Source: Alphaproteobacteria bacterium (GTDB lineage: Bacteria > Pseudomonadota > Alphaproteobacteria > MPNO01 > VGEU01). From it: a stretch of DNA of 49,233 nt. The position numbers and the translations under genes are program-made. Where the stretch lies: the NCBI GenBank assembly GCA_016869145.1, contig VGEU01000001.1:1-49233 (forward strand), read 5' to 3'. Of the stretch, positions 17,544-27,087 are shown piece after piece. The notes under the pieces were generated by a model. It saw only the letters and a list, made by a program, of their open reading frames with translations, had not been told where the DNA came from and did no database searches. Positions within the stretch are counted from its first letter, which is position 1. The number at the start of each line of letters is the position of its first letter.

Positions 17544-18668
17544 ATGCGCGTCGGCATCCCCAAGGAGATCAAGAACCACGAATACCGGGTCGGCATGACG
17601 CCGCCGGGTGTGCGTGAGCTCGTCCGTCATGGCCATACCGTGATCGTCGAGCGGAACGCCGGCCGCACGATCGGGATCGACGACCACCACTACGCGGCGG
17701 CGGGGGCCCGCGTGGTCGATGATGCCGCCGCGGTGTTCGCCGAGGCCGACATGGTCGTCAAGGTCAAGGAGCCGCAGGGGTCCGAATATGCGCTCCTCCG
17801 CGCCGGCCAGATCCTGTTCACCTATCTCCATCTCGCGCCCGACCTGGACCAGACCCGCGCCCTGATGCGGTCGGGCTGCATCGCGATCGCCTACGAGACC
17901 GTCACCGATGTCCAGGGCGGCCTGCCGCTGCTCGCGCCGATGAGCGAGGTCGCGGGCCGCATGGCGGTGCAGGCCGGGGCGACCTGTCTCGAGATCGCCC
18001 ATGGCGGGCGCGGGGTTCTCCTCGGCGGCGTTCCCGGTGTCGAGCCGGGCAAGGTCGTCATCATCGGCGGCGGCGTGGTCGGGGCCAATGCGACGCTCGT
18101 CGCGATCGGGATGGGGGCGAGAGTGACCGTGATCGACAGATCGCTCCGCCGCCTCGCCGAGCTCGACTACCACTACAAGAGCCTGATCACGACGCTCTAT
18201 TCGACCCATGACGCGATCGAGGCGGAGGTCGCCACCGCCGATCTCGTGGTCGGCGCCGTGCTCCTGCCGGGGGCCGCCGCGCCCAAGCTCGTCACCCGCG
18301 CGATGGTGCGCGGCATGAGGCGCGCCTCGGTGATCGTCGACGTCGCGATCGACCAGGGTGGCTGCGCCGAGACCAGCCGGCCGACGACCCATGCCGAGCC
18401 GACCTATGTCGAGGAGGAGGTCGTCCACTACTGCGTCACCAACATGCCGGGGGCGGTCGCGCGCACATCGACCTTCGCGCTCAACAACGCGACCTTGCCG
18501 TTCATCCTCCGGATCGCCGATCTCGGCTACCGCAAGGCGCTCGAAGGCGACCCGCATTTGCTCGCCGGGCTCAACGTCTATCGAGGCCTCCTGACCTATG
18601 GCGCCGTCGCCGAGGCGCAAGGCGCCGCGCACGTGCCGCCGCGCGAGGCGCTCGCCCGCACCGCCTGA
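17544..18668 (+). CDS. ald: Alanine dehydrogenase
   Basis: 374 residues from ATG17544, which is preceded by GGAGAG; an in-frame ATG at 17532 would overlap that site. The protein interconverts L-alanine and pyruvate plus ammonia with NAD. Substrate residues known for Ald are in their exact places: Lys75 in VKVKEPQ and His96 in FTYLHLAPD. The dinucleotide fold GGGVVGANA starts near residue 175, and [15 protein letters not shown] is the family block. Length matches Ald. No Lrp/AsnC-type regulator, often adjacent to ald, is present. Confidence 0.93.
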   Translation: MRVGIPKEIKNHEYRVGMTPPGVRELVRHGHTVIVERNAGRTIGIDDHHYAAAGARVVDDAAAVFAEADMVVKVKEPQGSEYALLRAGQILFTYLHLAPDLDQTRALMRSGCIAIAYETVTDVQGGLPLLAPMSEVAGRMAVQAGATCLEIAHGGRGVLLGGVPGVEPGKVVIIGGGVVGANATLVAIGMGARVTVIDRSLRRLAELDYHYKSLITTLYSTHDAIEAEVATADLVVGAVLLPGAAAPKLVTRAMVRGMRRASVIVDVAIDQGGCAETSRPTTHAEPTYVEEEVVHYCVTNMPGAVARTSTFALNNATLPFILRIADLGYRKALEGDPHLLAGLNVYRGLLTYGAVAEAQGAAHVPPREALARTA

Positions 18669-18676
18669 GCGGACGC

Positions 18677-18991
18677 CTATTGCAGCGGCGAGAACGAGAC
18701 CGGCATCAGGATGCGGTTCTCCTGCTTCACGATGAGGTCGAGATTGGCCTTGAGATAGGCCGGCCATTGCGGGTGCTGGGCGAGGAGGACCCGCCGGCGC
18801 GCGCGGTCGTCGAGCGAATCATAGGCCCAGATGTGGACCACCGTGTTGAGCGTCCCGACATCGCACTGCCAGAAGCCGATCAGCCGGCCCAGGACCTCGC
18901 GCTGCACCGGGAGCCCGAGCGTCTCGTAATTGCGGATGTACTCGGCGACGCGGCCGGTCACGATCGTGTAGGTGCGTTCCTCGTAGATCAT
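18677..18991 (-). CDS. NIPSNAP-family small protein
   Basis: 104 residues from ATG18991. Dimeric alpha-beta-barrel (NIPSNAP) pattern: YEERTYTIVTGRV at the start, NTVVHIWAYDSLDDRARRR in the middle and NRILMPVSFSPL at the end. It is a paralogue of the gene at 25078: same length, with matching positions throughout. Biochemical role in bacteria is not established. Convergent with ald, 8 bases between stops, which leaves no room for a normal terminator. Confidence 0.8.
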   Translation of the reverse strand: MIYEERTYTIVTGRVAEYIRNYETLGLPVQREVLGRLIGFWQCDVGTLNTVVHIWAYDSLDDRARRRVLLAQHPQWPAYLKANLDLIVKQENRILMPVSFSPLQ

Positions 18992-19079
18992 CGTCGCGGT
19001 CCCCTCGGTCTCGGGTCGTTCTAGCATGGGGGCCGGCGGGCGTCTAAGCTCGTACCGACCCACCATCGAAAGCGCCGCG

Positions 19080-19613
19080 ATGCCGCCATTCATGCCGTCT
19101 CTCCCTGCCGTCCCGGGAACGCTCGACCTCTGGAGGTTCGACCGCACGCTCTCGGCCCACCTCAACCCCTATAGCCATGTGCTTATGCTCGGCCCGTCGG
19201 CGATGTCGAACGGCGAGCGCGACCTGATCGGCGTCTATGTCTCGGCGCTCAATCGCTGTCGCTTCGCCTATCGCCTCCATGTCGAGGTGTCGACGCTGTT
19301 CGGCCTGCCGCGCGCCGCCCTCGATGCGCTGTGGGAGAAACCGGAGCCCGACGGCTTCGGGCCGAAGATGCGCCCCATCCTCGCCTATGCACGGACGCTC
19401 ACCCGGGCGCCGGCGAGCGCGACGCAAGCGGACGCGAATGCGATCTACGCCGCCGGCTGGGACGAGCAGACCTTCTTCCAGGCGGTCAACATCGCCGCCT
19501 ATTTCAACTTCATGAACCGCCTGCTCAACGGCACCGGCGTCGACGGCAACCGCGACGACTTCGTGCGGCTGGCGCGTCAGATCGTCGACATCGGCTATGT
19601 CGGGCGCACCTGA
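19080..19613 (+). CDS. AhpD/peroxidase-related carboxymuconolactone-decarboxylase-fold protein
   Basis: 177 residues from ATG19080. The family block E-x-x-x-IGVYVSALNRC...YRLH is present, followed by FQAVNIAAYFNFMNRLLNGTGV, typical of peroxidase-related AhpD-like proteins. AhpD uses C-x-x-C next to a histidine; here only Cys60 remains and the second position is Ala63 (C-R-F-A, His67), so disulfide peroxidase chemistry of the AhpD type is unlikely. It overlaps the next gene by 17 bases and starts a three-gene plus-strand unit. Confidence 0.75.
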   Translation: MPPFMPSLPAVPGTLDLWRFDRTLSAHLNPYSHVLMLGPSAMSNGERDLIGVYVSALNRCRFAYRLHVEVSTLFGLPRAALDALWEKPEPDGFGPKMRPILAYARTLTRAPASATQADANAIYAAGWDEQTFFQAVNIAAYFNFMNRLLNGTGVDGNRDDFVRLARQIVDIGYVGRT

Positions 19614-20520
19614 CGCCGTCGCGGCCCCGGTCGGGTTCATCGGCGTCGGCATCATGGGCCGACCGATGGCCGCCTGCCTCCGGCGCGCCGGCTTCGCGGT
19701 CCTCGTCCACGACGCCCGCGCCGAGACCGCCGAGGCCGTCGCGCGCGAGATCAGAGCGACCGCGCTCGCCTCGCCCGCCGCCATCGGTGCGGCCTCCCCG
19801 ATCGTCGTCACCATGCTGCCGTCGTCGGCCGAGGTGCGCGCCGTGACGCTCGGCGCGGGCGGCCTCGTCGAGGGTTTCCGTCCTCGGAGCATCGTCCTCG
19901 ACATGTCCTCATCGGTGCCGGCGGAGACCGTGACCCTCGCCGCCGATCTCGCCCGGCTCGGCCATGCTCTGGTCGATGCCCCGGTCTCGGGCGGCAGGCC
20001 GCGCGCGATCGACGGCACGCTGACGCTGATGGTCGGCGGCACCGACGCCGATGTCGCCCACGTCATGCCGGTCCTCCGCGCCATGGGAAAAGACATCTTC
20101 CGCACCGGGCCCGCCGGCTCCGGCCATGCCATGAAGGCGCTCAACAATCTCCTCAATGGCCTCGGCGTGCTCGCCGCCGCCGAGACGCTCGCGATCGGGC
20201 GCCGCTTCGGGCTCGACCCCAAGGTCATGGTCGATGTCGTGAACGCCTCGACCGGCATGAACCATGCGACGCGGAACAAGATGGAGCGCTACGTCTTCTC
20301 GCGCGCGTTCAACTCGGGCTTCGGGCTCGACCTGATGGTCAAGGACCTCGAGATCGCGCTCGGCATCGCCGCCGGCCATGGTGCGCCGGCGCCCCTCGGG
20401 GAGCGTTGTCTCGCGCTCTGGCAGTCGGCGCAAACGGCGCTCGGCGCCGGCCGGGACCACACCGAAATCGCGCGCTGGGTCGAGGAGCGCGCCGCGACCC
20501 ATCTCGGCGGGGACGGCTGA
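19597..20520 (+). CDS. 3-hydroxyisobutyrate-dehydrogenase-like NAD(P)-dependent oxidoreductase
   Basis: 307 residues. Beta-hydroxyacid dehydrogenase pattern: cofactor loop GFIGVGIMGRPMA (13-25), substrate loop DAPVSGGRPRA, and catalytic Lys180 in GHAMKALNNLLNG. The family oxidises 3-hydroxyisobutyrate, tartronate semialdehyde or 2-hydroxyglutarate-type acids. The exact substrate cannot be told. Its start lies inside the end of the AhpD-like gene (overlap 17 bases) and the EamA gene starts 8 bases after its stop. Confidence 0.88.
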   Translation: MSGAPDAVAAPVGFIGVGIMGRPMAACLRRAGFAVLVHDARAETAEAVAREIRATALASPAAIGAASPIVVTMLPSSAEVRAVTLGAGGLVEGFRPRSIVLDMSSSVPAETVTLAADLARLGHALVDAPVSGGRPRAIDGTLTLMVGGTDADVAHVMPVLRAMGKDIFRTGPAGSGHAMKALNNLLNGLGVLAAAETLAIGRRFGLDPKVMVDVVNASTGMNHATRNKMERYVFSRAFNSGFGLDLMVKDLEIALGIAAGHGAPAPLGERCLALWQSAQTALGAGRDHTEIARWVEERAATHLGGDG

Positions 20521-20528
20521 CCGCCCGC

Positions 20529-21428
20529 ATGCGTCAACCGATCGGGTTACCCACGAACAATCTCCGCGGCGTCCTCTGGATGCTGGGCGCGATCCTCGCG
20601 CTCACCGCGATGTTCGGGTTCATGAAGCTCCTGATCCAGGAGAAGCTGCCGCTGTTCGTCGCGGCCGATCTCCGCAACGTCTTCGCGCTCCTCACCATGA
20701 TCCCCTTCGTGCTCCGCATCGGCGGCCCGAGCGGGCTCGCGACGCGACGGCCATGGGATCACCTCCGGCGCTCGATCTACGGCAACCTCGCATTCGTGCT
20801 CCTCGTCTACGCGCTCGAGCACCTGATCCTCGCCGACGCGATGACGCTCTCGTTCACAACACCCTTGTGGGCGATCCTCACCGCCTTCGTTCTCCTCGGT
20901 GAGCGCATCCGGCCGAGGCGCGCGGTCATCATCCTGATCGGCTTCTGCGGCGTCCTCCTGATCGTGAAGCCCCAAGGCGGCGTCGAACCCGCAGCCGTCC
21001 TCGCGCTTCTGAGCGCGCTCGCGACCAATCTCGCGATGATCGAGGTGAAGAAGCTCTCCTCGACCGAGCCGCCCACGCGGATCGCGTTCTGGTTCCTTCT
21101 CTTCGGGCTGGTCGTCCTCGCGCCGCCCGCGATCTACACCTGGCAGACCCCGACCGCGCTCCAGTTCGTCTGGCTGTTCGCCGCCGGCGTCCTCACGACG
21201 CTCGGCCAGGAATGCCTCGCGCGCGCCTATGGCTACGGCGAGATGACGATCATTGCGCCGATGGACTATCTCCGTCTCCCGGTCGCCGCGGCGATCGGCT
21301 ATTTCGGGTTCAGCGAGCTCCCCGATGCTCTGTCGGGGCTCGGCGCCGTCATCATCATCGGGACGTCGTTCTACATCGCCCGTGTCGAGGGGCGCCGACC
21401 GCGCGCCGGGCCGCGCGGCTCAGCGTGA
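20529..21428 (+). CDS. EamA/DMT-family transporter
   Basis: 299 residues from ATG20529. About ten hydrophobic helices in two EamA repeats; typical segments are the PLWAILTAFVLLGERI end of repeat one and MDYLRLPVAAAIGY in repeat two. The drug/metabolite transporter superfamily exports amino acids, metabolites or toxic compounds through the inner membrane. The coupled dehydrogenase may make or remove the transported metabolite. It overlaps the convergent methylcitrate synthase end by 9 bases. Confidence 0.88.
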   Translation: MRQPIGLPTNNLRGVLWMLGAILALTAMFGFMKLLIQEKLPLFVAADLRNVFALLTMIPFVLRIGGPSGLATRRPWDHLRRSIYGNLAFVLLVYALEHLILADAMTLSFTTPLWAILTAFVLLGERIRPRRAVIILIGFCGVLLIVKPQGGVEPAAVLALLSALATNLAMIEVKKLSSTEPPTRIAFWFLLFGLVVLAPPAIYTWQTPTALQFVWLFAAGVLTTLGQECLARAYGYGEMTIIAPMDYLRLPVAAAIGYFGFSELPDALSGLGAVIIIGTSFYIARVEGRRPRAGPRGSA

Positions 21429-22550
21429 AGCGAGGGCCACGACCGGCCGCTGCGCGACGCCGCCATAGGCGCTCAAGGGCCGGATCAGACGATTGTCGGC
21501 GTTCTGCTCGAAATAATGCGCCGACCAGCCGGTGGTCCGCGCCATGACGAAGATCGGCGTGTAGAGGTCGATCTCGAAGCCCATCAGGTAGTAGGCCGGG
21601 CCCGACGGAAAATCGAGATTGGGGTGGATGTTCTTCTCGCTGAGCATGTAGTCCTGGAGCTCGTCCTCGATCGCGAGCCACCGGTTCTCGCCCGCCCAGC
21701 GCGACAGGTCCTCGAGACATTTCCGCATCGTCGGCACGCGCGAATCGCCGGTCTTGTAGACGCGGTGACCGAAGCCCATGACGAGGCGCTTGTTCCTGAG
21801 CGCCTGCTCCATCCAGGCGCGCGCCTTCTTCGCGGTGCCGATCTCGCGCAGCATGTGCATCACCGCTTCGTTGGCGCCGCCGTGGAGCGGCCCCTTGAGC
21901 GAGGCGATGCCCGCCGTCGTCGCGCCATAGATGTCCGAGCGCGTCGAGGCGACGACGCGGGTGGTGAAGGTCGAGGCATTGAAGCTGTGCTCGGCGTAGA
22001 GGATGAGCGAGATGTCGAAGGCGCGCACGACCTCCTTCGGCGGCACCTTGCCGAAGCACATGTGGAAGAAGTTCTCCGAGAACGATAGATCGCTCCGCGG
22101 TGCGATGCGGCGGAGCCCCTTCCGGACCCGGTAGTCGGTCGCGATCATGGTCGGGATCTTGGCGAGGAGGTCGAGCGCGCGGCGCTTGTCCGCCTCGAGC
22201 GTCTCGCCGCCCCAGGCAACCTCGCGGAGACCGAGAAAGCTCACCGAGGTGCGGATCGTGTCCATCGGGTGCGCGCGCTTCGGATAGCGCTTGATGACCG
22301 CGAGGAGATCGGCGCCGATCTCGCGCCGGGCGCGTTCGGCGCGGCGGAAGGCGGCGAGTTCCTTCTTGTTCGGAAGCTCGCCATTGTAGATCAGATAGGC
22401 GACCTCCTCGAACGTACAATGGGCGGCGAGATCCTGGACCGCATAGCCGCGATAGGTGAGCGAGTTCGTCTCGGGCATCACCTTCGAGACGGCCGTCGTA
22501 TCGACGACGACGCCATCGAGCCCGCGATAGATCTTCTGTTCTTCGGCCAT
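21420..22550 (-). CDS. prpC: 2-Methylcitrate synthase
   Basis: 376 residues. Citrate-synthase fold with the three catalytic residues: His223 in GPLHGGANEAV, His262 in GFGHRVYK and Asp313 in NLDFPSGPAY. Substrate-binding LYAEHSFNASTFTTRVVAST is typical of the short PrpC/CitA type. It condenses propionyl-CoA with oxaloacetate. The position directly after prpD and prpB on the same strand (30 bases downstream of prpB) supports the methylcitrate role over plain citrate synthase. Confidence 0.92.
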   Translation of the reverse strand: MAEEQKIYRGLDGVVVDTTAVSKVMPETNSLTYRGYAVQDLAAHCTFEEVAYLIYNGELPNKKELAAFRRAERARREIGADLLAVIKRYPKRAHPMDTIRTSVSFLGLREVAWGGETLEADKRRALDLLAKIPTMIATDYRVRKGLRRIAPRSDLSFSENFFHMCFGKVPPKEVVRAFDISLILYAEHSFNASTFTTRVVASTRSDIYGATTAGIASLKGPLHGGANEAVMHMLREIGTAKKARAWMEQALRNKRLVMGFGHRVYKTGDSRVPTMRKCLEDLSRWAGENRWLAIEDELQDYMLSEKNIHPNLDFPSGPAYYLMGFEIDLYTPIFVMARTTGWSAHYFEQNADNRLIRPLSAYGGVAQRPVVALASR

Positions 22551-22580
22551 GGTCGTGCGTCTGCCCCCGTGCAGCGGCGC

Positions 22581-23474
22581 TCAGAGCTTGAAGTTGAAGA
22601 CGCTCTGATCGAACGCGTTGTATTCCTCGTAACGAATGAGGTCGTAGAGCCGGGCGCGCGTCATCATGCGATCGACCACGCCTTTCTGCGAGCCTTGCGC
22701 CTTGATCGCGTCATAGGCGGAATCGATCGCACCCATCGCGAGGCGGAGCGCGGTGACGGGATAGATGACTAGGTTGTAGCCGAGATCGGCGAGCTGCTTC
22801 GTATCGTAGAGCGGAGTCTTGCCGAACTCGGTCATGTTGGCGAGAAGCGGCGCCGCGATCGCCTTCCGGAACGCGGCATACTCCGCCTCGGTCTGGAGCG
22901 CCTCGGGAAAGATCATGTCGGCGCCGGCATCGACATAGGCCTTCGCCCGCGCGACCGACGCCTCGAAGCCCTCGGACGCGCGCGAGTCGGTGCGCGCGAT
23001 GATCAGGAAGTTCTTGTCGCGGCGCGCCTCGGCCGCGGCGCGCACGCGCTGGACCATGGTCGCGGTGTCGACGAGCTGCTTGTTGTCGAGATGGCCGCAG
23101 CGCTTCCGGCTCACCTGATCCTCGAGATGACAGCCGGAGAGACCGGCATCCTCGAGCTCGCGCACCGTCCGCGCCGCGCCCATCGCCTCGCCGAACCCGG
23201 TGTCGATGTCGATGATCGCCGGCAGATCGGTGACGCGGGCGACCTGGTGACCGCGGAGCGCGACCTCGGTGAGCGTCGTGAGCCCGATATCGGGAAGCCC
23301 GAGCTCGTTGGCGAGGACGGCGCCCGAGATATAGACACCGTCGAACCCCTTCTCCTCGATCAGCATGGCAACGAGAGGCGAGAACACGCCGGGAAAGCGC
23401 AACAGACGCCCCGACGCGAGGGCCGTGCGGAACTCCTTGCGTTTCGCGGCGGCCTCGAGCTTGGTGAACAGCAT
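22581..23474 (-). CDS. prpB: 2-Methylisocitrate lyase
   Basis: 297 residues, isocitrate-lyase / PEP-mutase family. The lyase signature KRCGH is at 124-128 with catalytic Cys126. DIDTGFGEA (metal-binding aspartates) and IARTDSRA are present. It splits methylisocitrate to pyruvate and succinate, the last step of the methylcitrate cycle. The start codon overlaps the prpD stop as TGATG, so translation is coupled. Confidence 0.93.
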   Translation of the reverse strand: MLFTKLEAAAKRKEFRTALASGRLLRFPGVFSPLVAMLIEEKGFDGVYISGAVLANELGLPDIGLTTLTEVALRGHQVARVTDLPAIIDIDTGFGEAMGAARTVRELEDAGLSGCHLEDQVSRKRCGHLDNKQLVDTATMVQRVRAAAEARRDKNFLIIARTDSRASEGFEASVARAKAYVDAGADMIFPEALQTEAEYAAFRKAIAAPLLANMTEFGKTPLYDTKQLADLGYNLVIYPVTALRLAMGAIDSAYDAIKAQGSQKGVVDRMMTRARLYDLIRYEEYNAFDQSVFNFKL

Positions 23475-24982
23475 CAGAATATCCCGCGGTTGTCGCGTTC
23501 GGCGTGGGTGAGCGTCGCCTTGTCGAGGACGACGTTGATTTCGGCGACGCGCTTCGCTTCGAGGCCGGGAAGACGCTGGACGAGGTCGAGGAAGCGCCGG
23601 CTCTCACCGGGAGAGATCAGCCCTTCGGTGAGCGTCTCGAACTTCCTGATGTAGTCGGCGCGTGCAAAGGGCCGCGCGCCGGCCGCATGAGCGTTCGCGA
23701 CCGCGAGCTCGTCGGCGATGACGCGGCCGTCCTTGAGCGTGATCTCGACCCGGCCGCCGAAGGCGCGCTTGTTGGGGTCGGGCTCGTGGTAGCGTTTGGT
23801 CCAGCCCGGGTCCTCGACCGTCGCGACCTTGTGCCAGAGCCGCACCGTGTCGGCGCGACCGGCGCGCTCCGGCGTATAGGAGCGGATGTGGTGCCAGGCG
23901 CCGTCCTGCAGCGCGACGGCGAAGATGTACATGATCGAGTGATCGAGCGTCTCTCGGCTCGCCTTCGGGTCCATCTTCTGCGGATCACCCGACCCCGAGC
24001 CGATGACATAGTGCGTGTGGTGGCTCGTCCTGATGACGATCTTGTCGATCGCCTCGATGTCTGGGACCTTCGGCCGGAGCTTGAAGGCGAGATCGATCAA
24101 GGCCTGGCTCTGGTACTCGGCCGAGTGTTCCTTCGTATAGGACTCGAGAATGGCCTGCTTCGCCTCGCCCTTCGCCGGCAACGGCAGCTTGTAGCTCGCG
24201 TCCGGTCCCGACAGCATCCAGGCGATCACCGAATCCTCGCCTTCATAGATCGGCGACGGTGATTTCTCGCCGCGCATCGCCCGGTCGGCCGCCTCGATCG
24301 CGAGCTTGCCCGCGTGCGCCGGCGCGAAAGCCTTCCAGCTCGAGATCTCGCCCTTCCGCGACTGCCGCGTCGTGCAGGTGACGTGGAGCGCTTGCTGCAC
24401 CGCCTGATAGATCGTCTCGGTCGGAAGCCCCATCAGCGTCCCGAGCCCGGCCGCCGCCGAGGGCCCGAGATGGGCGATGTGGTCGATCTTATGCTCATGC
24501 AGACAGATGCCCTTCACGAGGTCGATCTGTATCTCGTAGCCGGTCGCGAGGCCCCGGATCAGCGCGCGCCCGTCCTTGCCGCATTGCTGCGCCACCGCGA
24601 GGATCGGCGGGATGTTGTCCGCCGGATGCGAGTAGTCGGCGGCGAGGAAGGTGTCATGGAAATCGAGCTCACGGACCGCGGTGCCGTTGGCCCAGGCCGC
24701 CCACTCTGCCTCGACGCGCCGCTCGAGCGGCAGACCGAACACCGCGGCGCCGCCCGCACGCGGATGGGCGACCGCCTGGGCGCGCGCGGCCGCGACGGGC
24801 TCGCGGTTGATCGCCGCAATCGCCACGGATGCGTTGTCGATGATGCGGTTCACGATCATGTCGACGACCGCGGGCTCGACCTCGACCGCATCGCTCGCGA
24901 CGGCCGCGATCTTCCAGGCGAGTTGGTCTTCCTTGGCGAGCTTCTCCTTGGAGGGATAGACCCGGACGGTATGGTCGATCAT
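23474..24982 (-). CDS. prpD: 2-Methylcitrate dehydratase
   Basis: 502 residues from ATG24982, with GGTGAAG upstream; in-frame ATGs at 25021 and 25018 are alternatives. PrpD/MmgE family with the substrate-binding blocks [38 protein letters not shown] and [19 protein letters not shown]. The length and these blocks are those of authentic PrpD. It dehydrates methylcitrate to 2-methylaconitate/methylisocitrate without an iron-sulfur cluster. First gene of the prpD-prpB-prpC unit; no propionyl-CoA synthetase (prpE) or PrpR regulator is in the window. Confidence 0.92.
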   Translation of the reverse strand: MIDHTVRVYPSKEKLAKEDQLAWKIAAVASDAVEVEPAVVDMIVNRIIDNASVAIAAINREPVAAARAQAVAHPRAGGAAVFGLPLERRVEAEWAAWANGTAVRELDFHDTFLAADYSHPADNIPPILAVAQQCGKDGRALIRGLATGYEIQIDLVKGICLHEHKIDHIAHLGPSAAAGLGTLMGLPTETIYQAVQQALHVTCTTRQSRKGEISSWKAFAPAHAGKLAIEAADRAMRGEKSPSPIYEGEDSVIAWMLSGPDASYKLPLPAKGEAKQAILESYTKEHSAEYQSQALIDLAFKLRPKVPDIEAIDKIVIRTSHHTHYVIGSGSGDPQKMDPKASRETLDHSIMYIFAVALQDGAWHHIRSYTPERAGRADTVRLWHKVATVEDPGWTKRYHEPDPNKRAFGGRVEITLKDGRVIADELAVANAHAAGARPFARADYIRKFETLTEGLISPGESRRFLDLVQRLPGLEAKRVAEINVVLDKATLTHAERDNRGIF

Positions 24983-25077
24983 GATGTAATCTTCACCGGT
25001 ATCGTTGGCGGCGCGCATCATAGCCCATCGACCCCTCGGGTCAATGAACGGGCGGAACGGCGCCGCGGAGGGAAGGC

Positions 25078-25392
25078 ATGATCGTCGAGGAACGGATCTA
25101 CACGCTCAAGGCCGGCGCCACGCCCGACTACATGCGTATCTATGAGACGGAAGGGTTGCCGATCCAGACGCGAATCCTCGGCAATCTCGTCGGCTGGTAC
25201 ACGACCGATTTCGGACCGCTCAACCAGGTCGTTCACATGTGGGGCTATGCCGACTTCGCCGACCGCACGCGACGGCGCGCCGCGCTTGCCGCCGACAAGG
25301 ACTGGCAAATCGTGCTCGGCAAGCTCCGCGCGCTGATCCTGACCCAGGAGAACAAGATCCTCTCGCCCGCGCCGTGGTCGCCCGTGCGATGA
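25078..25392 (+). CDS. NIPSNAP-family small protein coupled to a ThDP enzyme
   Basis: 104 residues. ATG25078 is preceded by GGAGGGAAGG. NIPSNAP pattern: [46 protein letters not shown]. It is a close paralogue of the gene at 18677. The stop TGA overlaps the next start as ATGA, so the two proteins are translationally coupled. Divergent from prpD across 56-95 bases depending on the prpD start. Confidence 0.82.
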   Translation: MIVEERIYTLKAGATPDYMRIYETEGLPIQTRILGNLVGWYTTDFGPLNQVVHMWGYADFADRTRRRAALAADKDWQIVLGKLRALILTQENKILSPAPWSPVR

Positions 25393-27080
25393 ACACCCGG
25401 CCGAACATGCGCACCGGCGGCCAGATCCTGGTCGATGCGCTCCGCCTCCACGGCACCGACATGGTGTTCTGCGTGCCGGGGGAGAGCTATCTCGCGACCC
25501 TCGATGCCTTCCACGACGCCGCGGACGCGATCCGCCTGATCGTGTGCCGGCAGGAGGGCGGCGCCGCCAACATGGCGGAGGCCTATGGCAAGCTGACCGG
25601 GCGGCCCGGGATCTGTTTCGTCACGCGCGGCCCCGGCGCGACCCACGCCTCGGTCGCGATCCACACCGCGCACCAGGATTCGACGCCGCTGGTCCTCTTC
25701 GTCGGCCAGGTCGGCCGGTCGATGATCGAGCGCGATGCGTTCCAGGAAATCGACTACCGGCGCATGTTCGGCCAGTTCACGAAATGGGTGGCGCAGATCG
25801 ACGATCCGGCGCGCGTGCCCGAGATGGTGAGCCGCGCGTTCCACACCGCGACCTCCGGCCGGCCGGGCCCGGTCGTCCTCGCGCTGCCCGAGGACATGCA
25901 GACCGAGACGGCGGCGGTCGAGGACGGTCTCCGCTATCACCCGATCGAGCCCGCCCCCGATGCCACCGACATGATCCGCCTCCACGACCTCCTGTCACGG
26001 GCGAAGCGCCCGTTGATGATGGTCGGCGGCGGCGGCTGGTCGAAGGCGGCCTGTCGCGACATCGTCGCCTTCGCCGAAGCGAACGACCTCCCGACGATCG
26101 CCGCCTTCCGCCGCCAGGACGTCTTCGACAACACGCACCGCAACTACGCCGGCGATATCGGGCTCGGCATCAATCCGGCGCTGCAGGCACGGGTGCGCGA
26201 AGCCGATCTCCTCCTCGTCGTCGGTGCGCAGCTCACCGAGATCATCACCGGCGGCTATACGCTGTTCGACATGCCGAAGCCGCGCCAGACGCTGATCCAC
26301 GTCCACCCCGGCATCCACGAGCTCGCGCGCGTCTATCAGGGCGATCTCCTGATCAATGCGGGCATGAACCGGTTCGCGCACGCCGCGCGTCTGATGGCAC
26401 ACGTGACCGGGCGGCCGTGGGGCGAGTGGGCGCGCGCCGCACGCGCCGACTATGAGCGCCATCTGGTTCCCGAGGGCTCGCCCGGCGCGGTCGACCTCGC
26501 CGAGATCGTGATCGCGCTCCGCACTCAGCTTCCGCGCGATGCGATCATCGCCAACGGCGCCGGCAACTACACCGTCTGGGTGCACCGGTTCTACCAATGG
26601 CGCGACTACGGCACCCAGCTCGCGCCGCAGTCGGGCTCGATGGGCTATGGCGTGCCGGCCTCGATCACGGCGGCGCTCCTGCACCCCGACCGCCCGGTCG
26701 TCTCCTTCGCCGGCGACGGCTGCTTCCTGATGAACGGCCAGGAGCTCGCGACCGCCGTCCAGTACGGCGCCAAGGTGGTCTACATCGTGGTCAATAACGG
26801 GATCTACGGCACGATCCGCATGCACCAGGAACGCGAGTATCCCGGGCGCATTTCCGGCACCGGGATCAACAACCCCGACTTCGCGGCCTATGCCCGGGCC
26901 TTCGGCGCCCATGGCGAGCTGGTGACGCGGACCGCCGATTTCGCCGCCGCCTTCGACCGCGCCCGCGCGCATGACGGCCCGGCGCTGATCGAGCTTCGGG
27001 TCGACCCGGAAGCGATCACGCCCAAGACGACGCTCCGCGCGATCCGCGACGCCGCGCTCGCCAAGAGCAAGAAAGGGTGA
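25389..27080 (+). CDS. Thiamine-diphosphate-dependent acetolactate-synthase-like enzyme
   Basis: 563 residues from ATG25389 (ATGA overlap with the NIPSNAP gene). The ThDP-activating Glu56 is in CRQEGGAANMAEAYGKLTG. The C-terminal ThDP/Mg motif is FAGDGCFLMNGQELATA, ending in VVNNGIYGTIR. Three domains are recognisable. The family includes acetolactate synthase, glyoxylate carboligase, sulfoacetaldehyde acetyltransferase and related 2-oxoacid enzymes. No regulatory ilvN subunit follows, so this is a catabolic member. The natural reaction is not known. Tail-to-tail with the methyltransferase, 7 bases apart. Confidence 0.88.
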   Translation: MNTRPNMRTGGQILVDALRLHGTDMVFCVPGESYLATLDAFHDAADAIRLIVCRQEGGAANMAEAYGKLTGRPGICFVTRGPGATHASVAIHTAHQDSTPLVLFVGQVGRSMIERDAFQEIDYRRMFGQFTKWVAQIDDPARVPEMVSRAFHTATSGRPGPVVLALPEDMQTETAAVEDGLRYHPIEPAPDATDMIRLHDLLSRAKRPLMMVGGGGWSKAACRDIVAFAEANDLPTIAAFRRQDVFDNTHRNYAGDIGLGINPALQARVREADLLLVVGAQLTEIITGGYTLFDMPKPRQTLIHVHPGIHELARVYQGDLLINAGMNRFAHAARLMAHVTGRPWGEWARAARADYERHLVPEGSPGAVDLAEIVIALRTQLPRDAIIANGAGNYTVWVHRFYQWRDYGTQLAPQSGSMGYGVPASITAALLHPDRPVVSFAGDGCFLMNGQELATAVQYGAKVVYIVVNNGIYGTIRMHQEREYPGRISGTGINNPDFAAYARAFGAHGELVTRTADFAAAFDRARAHDGPALIELRVDPEAITPKTTLRAIRDAALAKSKKG

Positions 27081-27087
27081 CGGGGCC

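Noticed and set aside
18669-18676. Terminator between ald and the NIPSNAP gene
   Set aside because: Only 8 bases separate the stops and no hairpin with a T-run is seen.
21420-22550. Primary citrate synthase gltA
   Set aside because: The short length and the place directly after prpD and prpB favour 2-methylcitrate synthase.
25239-25388. Longer N terminus for the ThDP enzyme (start at 25239)
   Set aside because: It would overlap the well-supported NIPSNAP gene over 150 bases; ATG25389 with ATGA overlap is normal for coupled genes.
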